64,000 nucleotides of DNA from Photorhabdus thracensis (GTDB lineage Bacteria > Pseudomonadota > Gammaproteobacteria > Enterobacterales > Enterobacteriaceae), in NCBI RefSeq assembly GCF_001010285.1, contig NZ_CP011104.1, positions 4,588,001-4,652,000 on the forward strand, in the 5' to 3' direction. Below, piece by piece: positions 27,502-37,851 of this stretch. The position numbers and the translations under genes were made by a program. The notes under the pieces were generated by a model. That model was not told where the DNA came from. It ran no database searches and was given only the letters and a program-made list of their open reading frames with translations. Numbering within the stretch: position 1 is the stretch's first letter; each line of letters begins with the position of its first letter.

Positions 27502-28188
27502 TTAATTACTGAACAACCGGGTAAATGCACCGACGTGCAGTGCAGCCAATACATCGGTCACGGGTGCATAAGATGCCATCTGCTCAATTCCGCCCTTTTC
27601 CGCCTCATCACAAAACAGTTCAATATCCTGATTCAGTGAGAACAAGATACGCTGAATGTCAATATGGGTAACGCGCATCAGGCGTATGGCTGCACTGAGT
27701 ATCGTCATTGCAACACCATATTGATGCATAACAATGACTTCACGCGGAGCAGCCCCTAATGCACTCATGACGACTGCCAGGGTAATCGGATAAGTACCTG
27801 CGGCAATATCACTCTTTATTTGAGCCAGCCACCATGCAATCAACGGCTCACCGGTTACCTCAACCGCCATTTCCGCTAATTTTTTCCCCATCCGCGTCAC
27901 CATAGTGCGACTTTCTTCATTCAATTTGCGGTTAAATACTGCCCAATCATGGGAGATGGCGGCGTCACGCTGTCCACTATTCAATGCTTGACAAGCAGCA
28001 ACCACCGCCCGGCCATCACTGCTAACCGCCTGTAACAACGCCGTCCGGGTAAAATCGCTTAACGTTGCCACGTCATGCACGATTTTACTCTGAATGGCTG
28101 ATTCCAGGCCGTTTGAAAAAGAAAACGCACCAACAGGCAACACGGAATCAGCAAACTGCATGATTCTGATTAAGCGGAGCGCATTCAT
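27502..28188 (-). CDS. ureF: Urease accessory protein UreF
   Basis: All-helical protein of 228 residues that acts as a GTPase-activating or gating factor for UreG in the UreDFG complex. It shows [22 protein letters not shown] at the N-terminus and the typical C-terminal [20 protein letters not shown]. It overlaps ureE by four bases. Confidence 0.94.
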   Translation of the reverse strand: MNALRLIRIMQFADSVLPVGAFSFSNGLESAIQSKIVHDVATLSDFTRTALLQAVSSDGRAVVAACQALNSGQRDAAISHDWAVFNRKLNEESRTMVTRMGKKLAEMAVEVTGEPLIAWWLAQIKSDIAAGTYPITLAVVMSALGAAPREVIVMHQYGVAMTILSAAIRLMRVTHIDIQRILFSLNQDIELFCDEAEKGGIEQMASYAPVTDVLAALHVGAFTRLFSN

Positions 28189-28781
28189 TTTAATTTGATC
28201 ACATGCTGGTTCAGAAACGTGTTATCAACATGAACATGTGTCGCGGAATCCTCTGCACCACCAAATAATAAGCGTGCCTCGGAGTTGTTAAGGTAAGGCA
28301 AGATCTCTTCGCCTTTGACAAAGGAATAAGGCAACGCATGAAAACCATGTGTTTTCATTACCGAATCCATCACCTTAGTTGATACTGTCAGCGGAATATA
28401 AATCTGATTATTTTTAATCACTGACTTCCAATGCTGGTTACCTAAAGCATGACCAAGTTCAAAACTGGTTTTCATTACTGTCTCTGAATCTAATGACAAT
28501 AATGACTTCAAATGAATAACCATCACATCACGCAGGCTCATCTGGACAATAACGGCCAGTCCTTTAGTTTCATCCCACAACAAAATATCGCCGTCCGACA
28601 ATACCTGATTACGGTCAAGAGAAATCCCCAAATCCAACCCGTTAAGCGTGGATTTGCGGCAACGGCTTTTTTGCGCTTCCCATTGCGAAAGTACTAAGAT
28701 ATCCGGCGAGATGCCTTGCAAGCGATCTCGCCAGGAAGCATCTTTTTTGGCATTACCAAGAATCTGTTCAATAACAATCAT
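28185..28781 (-). CDS. ureE: Urease accessory nickel chaperone UreE
   Basis: A 198-residue UreE-like nickel donor. The N-terminal beta domain contains [26 protein letters not shown], and the ferredoxin-like domain contains LGNQHW and [18 protein letters not shown]. Unlike Klebsiella-type UreE it has no polyhistidine tail; only a few His residues (SATHVHVDN) are near the end, so nickel storage capacity is probably low. The position between ureC and ureF fits. Confidence 0.88.
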   Translation of the reverse strand: MIVIEQILGNAKKDASWRDRLQGISPDILVLSQWEAQKSRCRKSTLNGLDLGISLDRNQVLSDGDILLWDETKGLAVIVQMSLRDVMVIHLKSLLSLDSETVMKTSFELGHALGNQHWKSVIKNNQIYIPLTVSTKVMDSVMKTHGFHALPYSFVKGEEILPYLNNSEARLLFGGAEDSATHVHVDNTFLNQHVIKLK

Positions 28782-28857
28782 AAAATAAATCCTCTGAACG
28801 CATGGATCGGTTAATCCGGCCAGAAAAATATTCTCTGACCGGACAGCAAAAAATATA

Positions 28858-30573
28858 TCAACTAAAGAAATAGCGCTGATTGAGCGCTACTGTCCTGACG
28901 GGTTTTACCGTGGCATATTCACCATTCACCTTGACAGCAAAGGTTTCGGCATCCACTTCAATGGTTGGCGTTTCAGCATTACGCACCATATCTTTCTTGG
29001 AGATAACTCGGCAATTGCGCACCGCCATAACCTGGCGTTCCAAACCCAGTTTCTCTTTTACTCCTTGTTCCATCGCCGCCTGGGAGACAAAAGTTACACA
29101 GGTTTCCTGAAGGGTTTTGCCCAATGCGCCAAACATCGGACGATAAAATGTCGGCTGTGGTGTCGGCAATGAGGCATTCGGATCACCCATCACCGCCCAG
29201 TTAATCATACCGCCTTTGATGACCAGCTTAGGTTTTGCGCCAAAGAAACGTGGTTCCCACAACACAAGATCGGCCATTTTTCCCACTTCAACCGAGCCCA
29301 GAACGTGGCTTATTCCCTGCGCAATCGCCGGGTTAATCGTAATTTTGGCGACATAACGTAAGACACGGAAATTATCGTTATACGCCGCATCTTCCGGCAA
29401 CTTGCCCCGCGCCGCTTTCATTGCGTGGGCCGTCTGCATCACCCGCAGCCAATTTTCGCCTACCCTCCCCATCGCTTGGGAGTCGCTGGAAAACATCGAC
29501 AACACTCCCATATCGTGTAAAACATTTTCCGCAGCAATGGTCTCCGGGCGTACACGGCTTTCCGAAAATGCAACATCAGCCGGTACCTTGGGATTTAGGT
29601 TATGGCAAACCATAATCATATCAAACAATTCCGCCTGGCTATTGATACCGTAAGGCAATGTAGGATTGGTTGAGCTGGGCAACACGTTCATCTGGCTAGC
29701 AACTTTGATGATATCCGGCGCATGTCCGCCACCCGCGCCTTCGGTATGGAAAGTATGAATGGTACGGCCTTCGAAAGCGTCGATGGTATCTTCGACATAA
29801 CCACCTTCATTCAAACTGTCGGTATGGACCGCTACCTGGATATCCATTTCATCCGCTACACGTAAGGCATGACGCAATGCAGAATTGGTTGCCCCCCAGT
29901 CTTCATGCACTTTCAGCCCGGCAGCACCCGCTTTGATCTGTTCTACCAGCGGCATAGCCACCGCAGCATGGCCTTTTCCCAAAATACCGACGTTAACCGG
30001 TAAACTTTCAAAAGCACGCAACATACGATGGATATGCCAAGGACCGGCAGTAACAGTAGTCCCGTTAGTTCCGTCAGTGGGACCAACACCACCACCAAAG
30101 AAAGTCGTCACACCATTGGACAAAGCATGTTCAGCCTGTTGGGGAGAGATAAAATGAATATGGGTATCAATGCCAGCAGCCGTGAGGATAAGATGTTCAC
30201 CGGATATCGCATCAGTACTGACACCAACCACCATGCCAGGTGTAACGCCATTCATCATACTGAGGTTGCCACTTTTACCTATCCCGACGATGCGCCCCTC
30301 TTTTATGCCGACATCGGCTTTAATAACACCTTGACGTGCATCCAAAATAGTGACGTTGGTGATCACCAAATCCAATACATTTTCACTGGTCATGCGGTTA
30401 TCGGCACCCATGCCATCACGCAGCGATTTACCTCCGCCATAGACCGATTCATCACCATAACCGCGCAGATCTTTCTCAATTTCAATAAACAGATTGGTAT
30501 CAGCCAGGCGAATCTTATCACCGATAGTCGGACCAAAAAGACCGACATATTCCTGCCGGGAAATGGTTGGCAT
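28858..30573 (-). CDS. ureC: Urease alpha subunit
   Basis: Catalytic subunit of 571 residues hydrolysing urea to ammonia and carbamate. The bi-nickel site is complete: His138 and His140 (DTHIHF), carbamylated Lys221 (GLKVHEDWG), His250 ([10 protein letters not shown]), His276 ([15 protein letters not shown]) and Asp364 ([10 protein letters not shown]); flap Cys323-His324 (MVCHNLNP) is present. It starts 84 bp after ureB. With UreA and UreB as separate chains it forms the usual enterobacterial three-subunit enzyme. Confidence 0.98.
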   Translation of the reverse strand: MPTISRQEYVGLFGPTIGDKIRLADTNLFIEIEKDLRGYGDESVYGGGKSLRDGMGADNRMTSENVLDLVITNVTILDARQGVIKADVGIKEGRIVGIGKSGNLSMMNGVTPGMVVGVSTDAISGEHLILTAAGIDTHIHFISPQQAEHALSNGVTTFFGGGVGPTDGTNGTTVTAGPWHIHRMLRAFESLPVNVGILGKGHAAVAMPLVEQIKAGAAGLKVHEDWGATNSALRHALRVADEMDIQVAVHTDSLNEGGYVEDTIDAFEGRTIHTFHTEGAGGGHAPDIIKVASQMNVLPSSTNPTLPYGINSQAELFDMIMVCHNLNPKVPADVAFSESRVRPETIAAENVLHDMGVLSMFSSDSQAMGRVGENWLRVMQTAHAMKAARGKLPEDAAYNDNFRVLRYVAKITINPAIAQGISHVLGSVEVGKMADLVLWEPRFFGAKPKLVIKGGMINWAVMGDPNASLPTPQPTFYRPMFGALGKTLQETCVTFVSQAAMEQGVKEKLGLERQVMAVRNCRVISKKDMVRNAETPTIEVDAETFAVKVNGEYATVKPVRTVALNQRYFFS

Positions 30574-30657
30574 AGTTTATTCCTTTGTTCGAAAAGTTTT
30601 CCGACGTTCGTCAACTCTACCTTGAATTTATTTGATAGTTTTATAACCCCAGTTTTA

Positions 30658-31047
30658 TTATCCGGCGTGCAACCAAGTCTTTTCTACATACTCCTCAGCG
30701 GCAACCGGCATTTTACCCGCCCAACCATCGACTAAATTATCAAATCCATAAACGTTTTGTTTCCCACCAACAGGGATTAATGACACCTCAATTTCATCAC
30801 CAGGTTCAAAACGGATTGCGGTTGTTGAAGTGATATTGAGTCGTTTACCGAACGCAGCCGCCCGATCAAATTGCAGGGCTTTATTCACCTCAAAAAAATG
30901 GAAATGAGATCCCACCTGGATCGGGCGATCACCTGAATTACGAACCCTTAATTGAATAGCCGGACAATCTTCATTAAAGGATATCGGGCCTTCAGCAAGA
31001 ATATATCCCCCCAACGGAGTAATATCCTCTTTATTATTTTCTTTCAT
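30658..31047 (-). CDS. ureB: Urease beta subunit
   Basis: A 129-residue structural subunit: GGYILAEGPISFNED near the N-terminus, then RNSGDRPIQVGSHFHFFEVN, FDRAAAFGKRLNI and RFEPGDEIEVSLIPVGG. Slightly longer than the minimal (about 100-residue) UreB owing to both ends. Separate from ureA, as in other Enterobacterales. Confidence 0.96.
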   Translation of the reverse strand: MKENNKEDITPLGGYILAEGPISFNEDCPAIQLRVRNSGDRPIQVGSHFHFFEVNKALQFDRAAAFGKRLNITSTTAIRFEPGDEIEVSLIPVGGKQNVYGFDNLVDGWAGKMPVAAEEYVEKTWLHAG

Positions 31048-31139
31048 CGGAAAATCTCCACGTCAATACGTGAGCCAAGACTATAAATTAATATTTTGTC
31101 CAGATAACTTTTCCTGCTATTTATAATTTTTTTCAGCGA

Positions 31140-31442
31140 TTATTGGATGGGATCATGCACCGTCACCAAACGACTGCCATCCGTAAATATGGCTTCAACC
31201 TGCACATGTGGAATGAGATCAGCTACACCCTCCATCACATCTTCTTTAGTCAGAACGTGCCTTGAATCATCCATGACTTCTTCCAGCGTTTTCCCCTCTC
31301 TGGCCCCTTCCAGAGCAGCCGCGGTAATAATAGCGACGGCTTCAGGGTAATTGAGTTTTAAGCCGCGGGACTTACGCTTTAATGCGACATCAGCCAGTGT
31401 ATATACCATGAGTTTCTCAATTTCCCTTGGCGTTAATTGCAT
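31140..31442 (-). CDS. ureA: Urease gamma subunit
   Basis: A 100-residue subunit with [42 protein letters not shown], the [23 protein letters not shown] block and C-terminal VTVHDPI. A strong AGGGGGG ribosome site precedes the ATG. It is the first gene of ureABCEFGD; the promoter must lie in the 360-bp gap shared with the nickel permease. Confidence 0.97.
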   Translation of the reverse strand: MQLTPREIEKLMVYTLADVALKRKSRGLKLNYPEAVAIITAAALEGAREGKTLEEVMDDSRHVLTKEDVMEGVADLIPHVQVEAIFTDGSRLVTVHDPIQ

Positions 31443-31803
31443 AAGCCCCCCTAATAATTGGTTATTCCATACGGTCGCACTGTCATGTCAATAAGCTATA
31501 ACTTAATACGCTTTTCCCAACAGACTTTATTCAAAATTTGCTCTTTTACCAATTTAAATATTGGAAAATATATCCTTTGGTAAAAAAGTTTTGACACCAG
31601 AATTATAATATGTCAATTAAGTTACTCCCCTTACAACAGGTTAGCCCTCTTACCTTTATTTAAGTTTATCTAAGTTAATATTACAAGTTAATTAGTATTA
31701 TGATTTAGCAAAAGACCGTACATTATTGCGTACAGAGGATGCTTACCGTTTTTGTTTTTCAGAAATCATCCGCAAACGGGTTTAACATTGACAGGTTTCT
31801 TAT
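31443..31803. promoter_or_regulatory. Divergent ureA - nickel permease control region
   Basis: 361 bp, AT-rich, between the urease operon and the NiCoT gene that would supply its metal. Shared control is plausible. I do not find a clear NikR-type dyad or a UreR-like site by eye. Confidence 0.5.
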
Positions 31804-32817
31804 ATGAATAAAAAACATGCACTTTCTCTCCTTGTTGTTCTGATTGCTGCCAACGTACTTGCCTGGATTTGGGCATTTATCGCTTTCCGCCATCATGCAG
31901 TCATGATGGCGGCCGCTCTGCTGGCTTACGGTTATGGGCTACGTCATGCGGTCGACGCCGATCATATCGCGGCAATTGATAACGTTACCCGTAAACTGAT
32001 GCAACAAGGTAAATCGCCGATTGCCGTCGGTGCTTTCTTTTCTCTGGGACACTCAACCATTGTCATTCTGGCCTGCCTCGCTATTGTCCTGACTTCAATG
32101 GCTTTTAAAGATCAGATGGGCTGGGTTCATGACTATGGCGGCATTATTGGCACACTCGTTTCTGCCTGCTTTCTGTTGGCGATAGCATTGATTAATTTGC
32201 TGATACTGAAAAGCGTTTATCAAAAGTTTCAGGAGATCAAACGTGGAAGAGAGCTGGCGAACAATGATTTAACTGTGCTGGAAACAACACCGGGAGGAGT
32301 AATGACCCGCTTGTTTCACTCGGTCTTCCGACTGGTAAGCAAAAGCTGGCATATGTATCTGGTTGGTTTCCTGTTTGGACTGGGTTTCGACACCGCGACC
32401 GAAGTTGGGTTGTTGAGTATATCTGCCGCCGGCTCTCTCAGTGGACTGCCTTTATGGTCGCTGATGGTGTTCCCGGCGCTCTTTGCCAGCGGCATGGCGC
32501 TAATCGATTCACTGGATAATTTTGTTATGGTAGGTGCCTATGGCTGGGCCTTTTCCCAACCAACACGCAAACTCTACTACAACATGACCATTACCGCGGC
32601 TTCCGTCGCCGTGGCGCTGTTCATCGGTGGGTTGGAAGCGCTCGGCCTTATCGCTGACCAGTGGGATCTGCATGGCGCTTTTTGGAGCACCATCGGGGCT
32701 TTAAACGACAACATGGGCAATGTCGGTTTTTGGGTTGTCGGGATTTTTATTCTGTTCTGGACATTATCAGTAATGAATTATCGCTGGCAGGGGTACCACA
32801 CATTGGAAATTAAGTAG
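31804..32817 (+). CDS. nixA: NiCoT-family nickel/cobalt permease
   Basis: High-affinity Ni2+ uptake protein of the NiCoT family, 337 residues with about eight membrane helices. The signature in helix II is RHAVDADHIAAIDN (HX4DH). Further signatures are FFSLGHSTIV, LGFDTATEV and the GMALIDSLDN stretch. Its position, divergent from the urease operon, indicates that it feeds urease with nickel. Specificity for Ni over Co is inferred from context; the symbol follows the Helicobacter urease transporter. Confidence 0.9.
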   Translation: MNKKHALSLLVVLIAANVLAWIWAFIAFRHHAVMMAAALLAYGYGLRHAVDADHIAAIDNVTRKLMQQGKSPIAVGAFFSLGHSTIVILACLAIVLTSMAFKDQMGWVHDYGGIIGTLVSACFLLAIALINLLILKSVYQKFQEIKRGRELANNDLTVLETTPGGVMTRLFHSVFRLVSKSWHMYLVGFLFGLGFDTATEVGLLSISAAGSLSGLPLWSLMVFPALFASGMALIDSLDNFVMVGAYGWAFSQPTRKLYYNMTITAASVAVALFIGGLEALGLIADQWDLHGAFWSTIGALNDNMGNVGFWVVGIFILFWTLSVMNYRWQGYHTLEIK

Positions 32818-32903
32818 CAAAAACAGCCTACTTAGATAAAGAGAAAATTTGATTACTCAGGTTTATGATTACTAACGAGCCATCTTTGCACTTTTCATAA
32901 ATA

Positions 32904-32936
32904 CGCTATATCATCTATATAATGAATATACGCAAA
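32904..32936. promoter_or_regulatory. Promoter and imperfect dyad of the Xre-RES module
   Basis: A good -10 (TATAAT, 32918-32923) lies inside an imperfect inverted repeat (CGCTATATCAT against AATGAATATACG). The antitoxin gene begins 35-50 bp downstream with GGAGG before its ATG. Autorepression by the antitoxin or toxin-antitoxin complex at this dyad is expected for the family. Confidence 0.4.
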
Positions 32937-32970
32937 ATACGATTTCAAGCAGATACAATACGGAGGCTGC

Positions 32971-33660
32971 ATGATTACTAAATCACAAGACAAATCGAAG
33001 AATGTCAGCTTTAGCTTTCTTTCAATGGATACGGATATCACTGAGCTATCAAACAACAATAATGATATCGACAAACATATCAATTTGTCTGAGATTCCTT
33101 CTGATGAGGCAGATCAATATGTTGTCGTGAAATTGCCAAGAGCAATTGATTATTATGATGTTAAGCTGGCAATAGCCAGTGCAGTAACTGCTGTCACTAC
33201 ATTCAATAAGCACAAACAGCTGTCTTTTGTGACTAAACTGTCAGAAATTGAATTTACTTCCCGTAATGAAGCTCGTCTTGAAAAATTAAAAAATCAGATT
33301 CTGACTGACTCAAAGTGGCTGACTGCAAGTGAACTCAGCAAATTAGCCGGGTCTAAATCGGTGAATCCCAGCGCTGCGGCGAATCGGTTGAAAAAGTCAA
33401 AAAAAATATTCGCATTACCAATTAATGGCAAAGACCTATTCCCGTTGTATGCTCTAGACGAAGGCGGCCAGCCATTGCCAGTGATAAAAAAAATCATTGA
33501 GCTGTTTGGGAACAAAAAGACGCCTTGGTCAATAGCCATTTGGTTCGGTACACCAAATGGCTGGCTTAGTAATAAAAAGCCAAAAGACCTTTTATTAACC
33601 CAACTTGATGATGTTTATATGGCAGCCAGAGAAGAAATTGAAGGGCCGTGTCATGGCTGA
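32971..33660 (+). CDS. Xre/MbcA/ParS-type antitoxin of a RES toxin-antitoxin module
   Basis: A 229-residue protein. The C-terminal 60 residues match the antitoxin toxin-binding (DUF2384) pattern (KIIELFGNKKTPWSIAIWFG, TPNGWLSNKKPKDLL, then a DDVYMAAREEIEG tail). A helix-turn-helix-like stretch, WLTASELSKLAGSKSVNPSAAANRL, is at about 111-135. The N-terminal 70 residues are polar, with an Asn/Asp run, and look poorly structured. It overlaps the RES toxin gene by eight bases, the usual antitoxin-first order. It is longer than most family members. Confidence 0.8.
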   Translation: MITKSQDKSKNVSFSFLSMDTDITELSNNNNDIDKHINLSEIPSDEADQYVVVKLPRAIDYYDVKLAIASAVTAVTTFNKHKQLSFVTKLSEIEFTSRNEARLEKLKNQILTDSKWLTASELSKLAGSKSVNPSAAANRLKKSKKIFALPINGKDLFPLYALDEGGQPLPVIKKIIELFGNKKTPWSIAIWFGTPNGWLSNKKPKDLLLTQLDDVYMAAREEIEGPCHG

Positions 33661-34318
33661 TGATAAAAAAGGACTTCAAGAAAATATACCGCTTCCTCCA
33701 GAAAATACCGTAGCTAAAACCAAAAAATGGAAAGCGGGTACACCTATTGAACGTATTCACAGAACTAAGTTCAAAGGAGCTGAATTTAATCCTGGTATTG
33801 GCAATGCTCGCTTTAGTCCGTTCAAAAATAATGGAATTTTTGTTCCAACAATCTATGGTGGTGAGAACATAGGAGTAGCTATTATGGAGACGATTTTACA
33901 TGATATTCCATTAAACTGCTCCGGTGTACCTGTTGATCTGGGTAAACTAGATGATTTAGCGCACAGCCAAATTACGCCACAAAAAGATATCAAGTATGTG
34001 GATATCAATCCACGGATACTGAAGAAGTGGGGAATTATTCAGGGCCAACTAGTAGAATCAGAAGCATCGGATTACCATATTACTCAAAGATGGGCAGCCA
34101 AAATTTATCATGACAATCCCGACGCTCAAGCAATTCAATGGCCCTCTAAGCAGCACGGCGGCAAGGCAATAGTAATTTTTGGAGATCGAGTAGAAGAAAG
34201 AGATTTGCGCGTGTCTATTGAATCTGAACCAGCCACTACCTCTAAAAAGGTTAACGACAAACTTAAAGAGCTTGCAGATGAAATGGAATTAATTCTGGTG
34301 CCCAAAAATATTACATAA
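33653..34318 (+). CDS. RES-domain toxin (NAD+-degrading)
   Basis: A 221-residue RES-domain protein. The name-giving Arg-Glu-Ser family region is recognisable: RIHRTKFKGAEFNPGIGNAR, FSPFKNNG, VPTIYGGENIGVAIMETILHD, and a later WAAKIYHDNPDAQAIQWPS that supplies the conserved basic and Ser positions. Known RES toxins break down NAD+ and cause stasis; Photorhabdus is one of the genera where a RES-Xre pair has been studied. The start is ATG 33653, with GAAGGG upstream and overlap with the antitoxin stop; the frame is open 16 codons further upstream. Some 60 charged C-terminal residues extend beyond the core. Confidence 0.85.
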   Translation: MADDKKGLQENIPLPPENTVAKTKKWKAGTPIERIHRTKFKGAEFNPGIGNARFSPFKNNGIFVPTIYGGENIGVAIMETILHDIPLNCSGVPVDLGKLDDLAHSQITPQKDIKYVDINPRILKKWGIIQGQLVESEASDYHITQRWAAKIYHDNPDAQAIQWPSKQHGGKAIVIFGDRVEERDLRVSIESEPATTSKKVNDKLKELADEMELILVPKNIT

Positions 34319-34325
34319 ACACCCG

Positions 34326-34457
34326 ATGATGGAATATGAGTTAATTATCCCTGTTGGTGGCACAGGCTATGTATTCAGTGGAAATCTGGCACTAGGCGAA
34401 CGTGTTTACAAGATTAAAAACTACCCGTTTGTTCTGTCTCTTAATCAGGAGCTCTGA
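34326..34457 (+). CDS. Small ORF after the RES toxin (uncertain)
   Basis: A 43-codon frame (MMEYELIIPVGGTGYVFSG...) beginning eight bases after the toxin stop. The sequence is protein-like, but I recognise no family, and it may be a gene fragment. Its end lies within a 10-bp perfect hairpin (CTGTCTCTTA at 34434-34443, TAAGAGACAG at 34459-34468) that may terminate the module. Confidence 0.3.
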   Translation: MMEYELIIPVGGTGYVFSGNLALGERVYKIKNYPFVLSLNQEL

Positions 34458-34468
34458 CTAAGAGACAG
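34434..34468 (+). terminator. Hairpin at the end of the Xre-RES module
   Basis: CTGTCTCTTA and its perfect reverse complement TAAGAGACAG are separated by a 15-base loop. No T-run follows. It lies between the plus-strand toxin genes and the convergent pntB end. Confidence 0.4.
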
Positions 34469-34506
34469 TCACCCAATCAGGATTTGTAAGTTATAGCGAT
34501 AAGGAA

Positions 34507-35895
34507 TTACAGTGCACGAAGGATTGCTTCGACACTTGCTTTCGCATCACCAAACAACATCTGACTATTGTCTTTAAAGAACAGCGGGTTTTGTACACCA
34601 GCGTAACCTGTGTTCATGGAGCGTTTAAACACAATAACACTCTGTGATTTCCACACTTCCAGCACTGGCATACCCGCAATCGGGCTGTTCGGATCTTCCT
34701 GTGCCGCAGGGTTAACGGTGTCGTTGGCTCCGATAACCAGTACGGTATCTGTATCAGAGAAATCATCATTGATTTCATCCATTTCCAGAACAACGTCATA
34801 AGGGACTTTGGCTTCCGCCAACAGCACGTTCATATGCCCAGGCAGACGACCGGCAACCGGATGGATACCAAAGCGAACCTTAATCCCCTTTTCACGCAGT
34901 TTGGCTGTAATGTCATGTACCGGATACTGCGCCTGGGCAACAGCCATACCGTATCCCGGCGTGATGATGACAGACGTTGAGTTTTTCAGCAGTTCAGCAA
35001 CCTCTTCCGCTGTGGTTTCGCGATATTCGCCCATATCCTGATCATCACCGGTCGAGGAACCATCAGTCCCAAACCCGCCAGCAATCACACTGATAAAAGA
35101 GCGGTTCATTGCCTTACACATGATGTAAGACAGAATGGCCCCCGAAGAACCGACCAGCGCTCCCGTGACAATCAGCAAGTCATTACTCAGCATAAATCCA
35201 GCGGCCGCGGCAGCCCAACCCGAATAGGAATTCAGCATCGAAACCACCACCGGCATATCCGCGCCACCGATAGAAGCAACCAAATGCCAGCCAAATACTA
35301 ATGCGATTGCCGTCATGAGCAACAGTGTGGAAATTTGCAGGCCAGTACTTTCCGTTTTCACAAAGGTAATTAACAGGACAAAGGAGATAACCAGCGCTGC
35401 AAGGTTTAATTTATGCCGATTCGGCAACATCAGCGGTTTGGAAGAAATCTTTCCGCATAATTTACCAAATGCCACAACAGAACCGGTGAAGGTGACTGCG
35501 CCGATGAAAACACCCAGGAATACTTCTGTCAGATGGATATTCTCCATCACAGGTTCCGCGAAACTATCGTGAGCAATAAAGCTGTTAAAACCGACCAGCA
35601 CCGCAGCCAAACCGACGAAACTGTGCAATATGGCGACCAATTCCGGCATTTCAGTCATTTCAACTTTGTTTGCCAGACGAATACCAATAACCGCACCGAT
35701 CACCATCGCCAGAATAACCCAAACAACATTTCCGGTATCAGGCCCGAAGATAGTCGCAATCAATGCGATTGCCATCCCGGTGACACCCAAAATATTCCCG
35801 CGTTTGGCGCTTTCGTGACGAGATAAACCCGCAAGGCTGAAAATAAATAAGATGGCAGCAACAATATATGCCGCTATAACGACTCCACTCGACAT
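34507..35895 (-). CDS. pntB: NAD(P) transhydrogenase subunit beta
   Basis: Membrane subunit of the proton-pumping transhydrogenase, 462 residues. About nine membrane helices occupy residues 1-260. The NADP-binding domain III follows, with [53 protein letters not shown] and [18 protein letters not shown]. It uses the proton motive force to reduce NADP+ with NADH. It starts 11 bp after pntA. Confidence 0.97.
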   Translation of the reverse strand: MSSGVVIAAYIVAAILFIFSLAGLSRHESAKRGNILGVTGMAIALIATIFGPDTGNVVWVILAMVIGAVIGIRLANKVEMTEMPELVAILHSFVGLAAVLVGFNSFIAHDSFAEPVMENIHLTEVFLGVFIGAVTFTGSVVAFGKLCGKISSKPLMLPNRHKLNLAALVISFVLLITFVKTESTGLQISTLLLMTAIALVFGWHLVASIGGADMPVVVSMLNSYSGWAAAAAGFMLSNDLLIVTGALVGSSGAILSYIMCKAMNRSFISVIAGGFGTDGSSTGDDQDMGEYRETTAEEVAELLKNSTSVIITPGYGMAVAQAQYPVHDITAKLREKGIKVRFGIHPVAGRLPGHMNVLLAEAKVPYDVVLEMDEINDDFSDTDTVLVIGANDTVNPAAQEDPNSPIAGMPVLEVWKSQSVIVFKRSMNTGYAGVQNPLFFKDNSQMLFGDAKASVEAILRAL

Positions 35896-35906
35896 TCAAT
35901 TACCCC

Positions 35907-37436
35907 TTAGTCCTTACGAAACATTTTCAGCATACGTTGAGTGACAGTAAAGCCACCGAAGATATTAATGCTGGCAATTAAGATAGCGATAAATGAGAAG
36001 AAGCTTACCCATCCACCATCACCAATTTGCAATAACGCCCCAACAACGATAATGCCCGAAATGGCGTTAGTTACTGACATTAGCGGTGTATGTAAAGCAT
36101 GGCTGACATTCCAGACCACGTAGTAACCCACCACACAAGCCAATGCAAAAACAGTAAAGTGAGATAAAAACTCTTTTGGCGCAATATTGGCTAACCCGCC
36201 GAACAAAATAACAGCCAGTGCCAGCAAGCCATATTTCAACCAAGGTGAAGCAGGTTTAGTCTCTGGCTTTTCTGCTTTGACTGGTGCAGGTTTTGTTGTC
36301 TGTTGAGCAGAAACTTGAATTGATGGCGCCGGCCAGGTCACTTCCCCCTCTTTTACGACGGTCACGCCACGAATAACAACATCATCAAAATCAATATTGA
36401 TTTCACCATTTTTCTCTTTGCACAATAATTTGAGCAGATTAACTAAATTAGTTCCGTACAGTTGTGAAGATTGCGTTGGTAAACGGCTTGGTAAATCGGT
36501 GTAACCAATAATCTTCACACCATTTTCTGTCACAACTAATTTGTCCGCTTGCGTTAATTCACAGTTACCCCCCGTCTGAGCCGCCAGGTCAACAATCACA
36601 CTGCCCGGTTTCATTGATTCAACCATCTCTTTGGTGATAAGACGTGGTGCTGGTTTCCCTGGAATAAGCGCAGTTGTCACAATAATGTCAACTTCTTTCG
36701 CCTGTGCCGCAAAAAGCGCCATCTCAGCCTTAATAAAGGCTTCAGACATGACTTTTGCATATCCGTCACCACTACCGGCCTCTTCTTCAAAATCCAGTTC
36801 GAGAAACTCCGCCCCCATGCTCTGAACTTGCTCTTTAACTTCAGGCCGGGTATCAAACGCACGGACAATAGCGCCTAAACTGCCCGCTGCCCCCACAGCA
36901 GCCAGGCCAGCAACACCGGCACCAATAATCATCACTTTGGCTGGTGGAACCTTACCTGCGGCTGTAATCTGACCAGTAAAGAAACGACCAAATTCATGAG
37001 CAGCCTCTACTATCGCCCGGTAACCTGCGATGTTCGCCATAGAGCTCAGTGCATCCAGCGACTGTGCACGGGAAATACGCGGTACTGAATCCATAGCCAA
37101 CACAGTGACTTTACGGTCTGATAATTTCTGCATTAACTCAGGGTTTTGTGCCGGCCAGACAAAACTAACCAACGTACTCCCTTCCTTCATTAACGCAATC
37201 TCATCATCCTCAGGAGCATTAACCTTCAGAATGATATCTGAACCCCAAATATCATTACGATCGGTAATTTCAGCTCCAACCTGTTGGTAAGCACTATCCC
37301 CAAAGCTGGCTAAATGCCCTGCTCCACTTTCAACAACGACATCGAATCCCAATTTCAACAGTTGTTCCACAGTACTCGGCGTGGCTGCAACACGTGCTTC
37401 ATTGGCAAGTCGTTCTCTCGGTACACCAATACGCAT
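35907..37436 (-). CDS. pntA: NAD(P) transhydrogenase subunit alpha
   Basis: A 509-residue subunit: soluble NAD(H)-binding domain I ([63 protein letters not shown]) followed, after a Pro/Lys linker near 375-395, by four membrane helices. Standard length and gene order. The promoter lies in the 415-bp gap to the divergent ydgH. Confidence 0.97.
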   Translation of the reverse strand: MRIGVPRERLANEARVAATPSTVEQLLKLGFDVVVESGAGHLASFGDSAYQQVGAEITDRNDIWGSDIILKVNAPEDDEIALMKEGSTLVSFVWPAQNPELMQKLSDRKVTVLAMDSVPRISRAQSLDALSSMANIAGYRAIVEAAHEFGRFFTGQITAAGKVPPAKVMIIGAGVAGLAAVGAAGSLGAIVRAFDTRPEVKEQVQSMGAEFLELDFEEEAGSGDGYAKVMSEAFIKAEMALFAAQAKEVDIIVTTALIPGKPAPRLITKEMVESMKPGSVIVDLAAQTGGNCELTQADKLVVTENGVKIIGYTDLPSRLPTQSSQLYGTNLVNLLKLLCKEKNGEINIDFDDVVIRGVTVVKEGEVTWPAPSIQVSAQQTTKPAPVKAEKPETKPASPWLKYGLLALAVILFGGLANIAPKEFLSHFTVFALACVVGYYVVWNVSHALHTPLMSVTNAISGIIVVGALLQIGDGGWVSFFSFIAILIASINIFGGFTVTQRMLKMFRKD

Positions 37437-37851
37437 AATGTTCCCTTCCTAAAGCTTAAGATTAATGATGATTATTACTTGCTGAGGCCAGTTTAGCGAT
37501 TAAATTAACTTTATTACTGCTATCAGCAAAATCTATCAACGAATATTTTGATAACTAGCCGAAAATATTATTGGTGATCCATCACTAATGAGTAAGAAAA
37601 ATAGCTAAGTAGTATTACTGGCCCGCACTTTTCAGTGCCAGTTACGATGATGTTGATAAAAACACGATGTTGATAAAAACGTGTTGATGAAAACTTATGA
37701 CGCCATTTCTATGAACTTGTATTCATTCATACTGATAGCATAAATTCGTGGGACATTAGCTATTATTACATGTAATAATTGTCGGCTATGTGATACACAA
37801 CTATGTTCAGCAAGTTATAAGTAATTAATGCGCAAGGCGAAAGGATTTTTT
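37437..37851. promoter_or_regulatory. Divergent pntA - ydgH intergenic region
   Basis: 415 bp without a gene. It contains a short direct duplication around 37650-37690 (GATGTTGATAAAAACACGATGTTGATAAAAAC type), a likely slippage or local duplication. It must hold both promoters; no specific operator is recognised. Confidence 0.5.

Noticed and set aside
31443-31803. NikR operator between ureA and the nickel permease
   Set aside because: No GTATGA-N16-TCATAC dyad found; only short CGTAC repeats near 31715-31735.
36677-36868. Frames opposite or within pntA, ureC, hrpA and other long genes
   Set aside because: They are antisense or shifted shadows of well-supported genes with no ribosome sites or family similarity.
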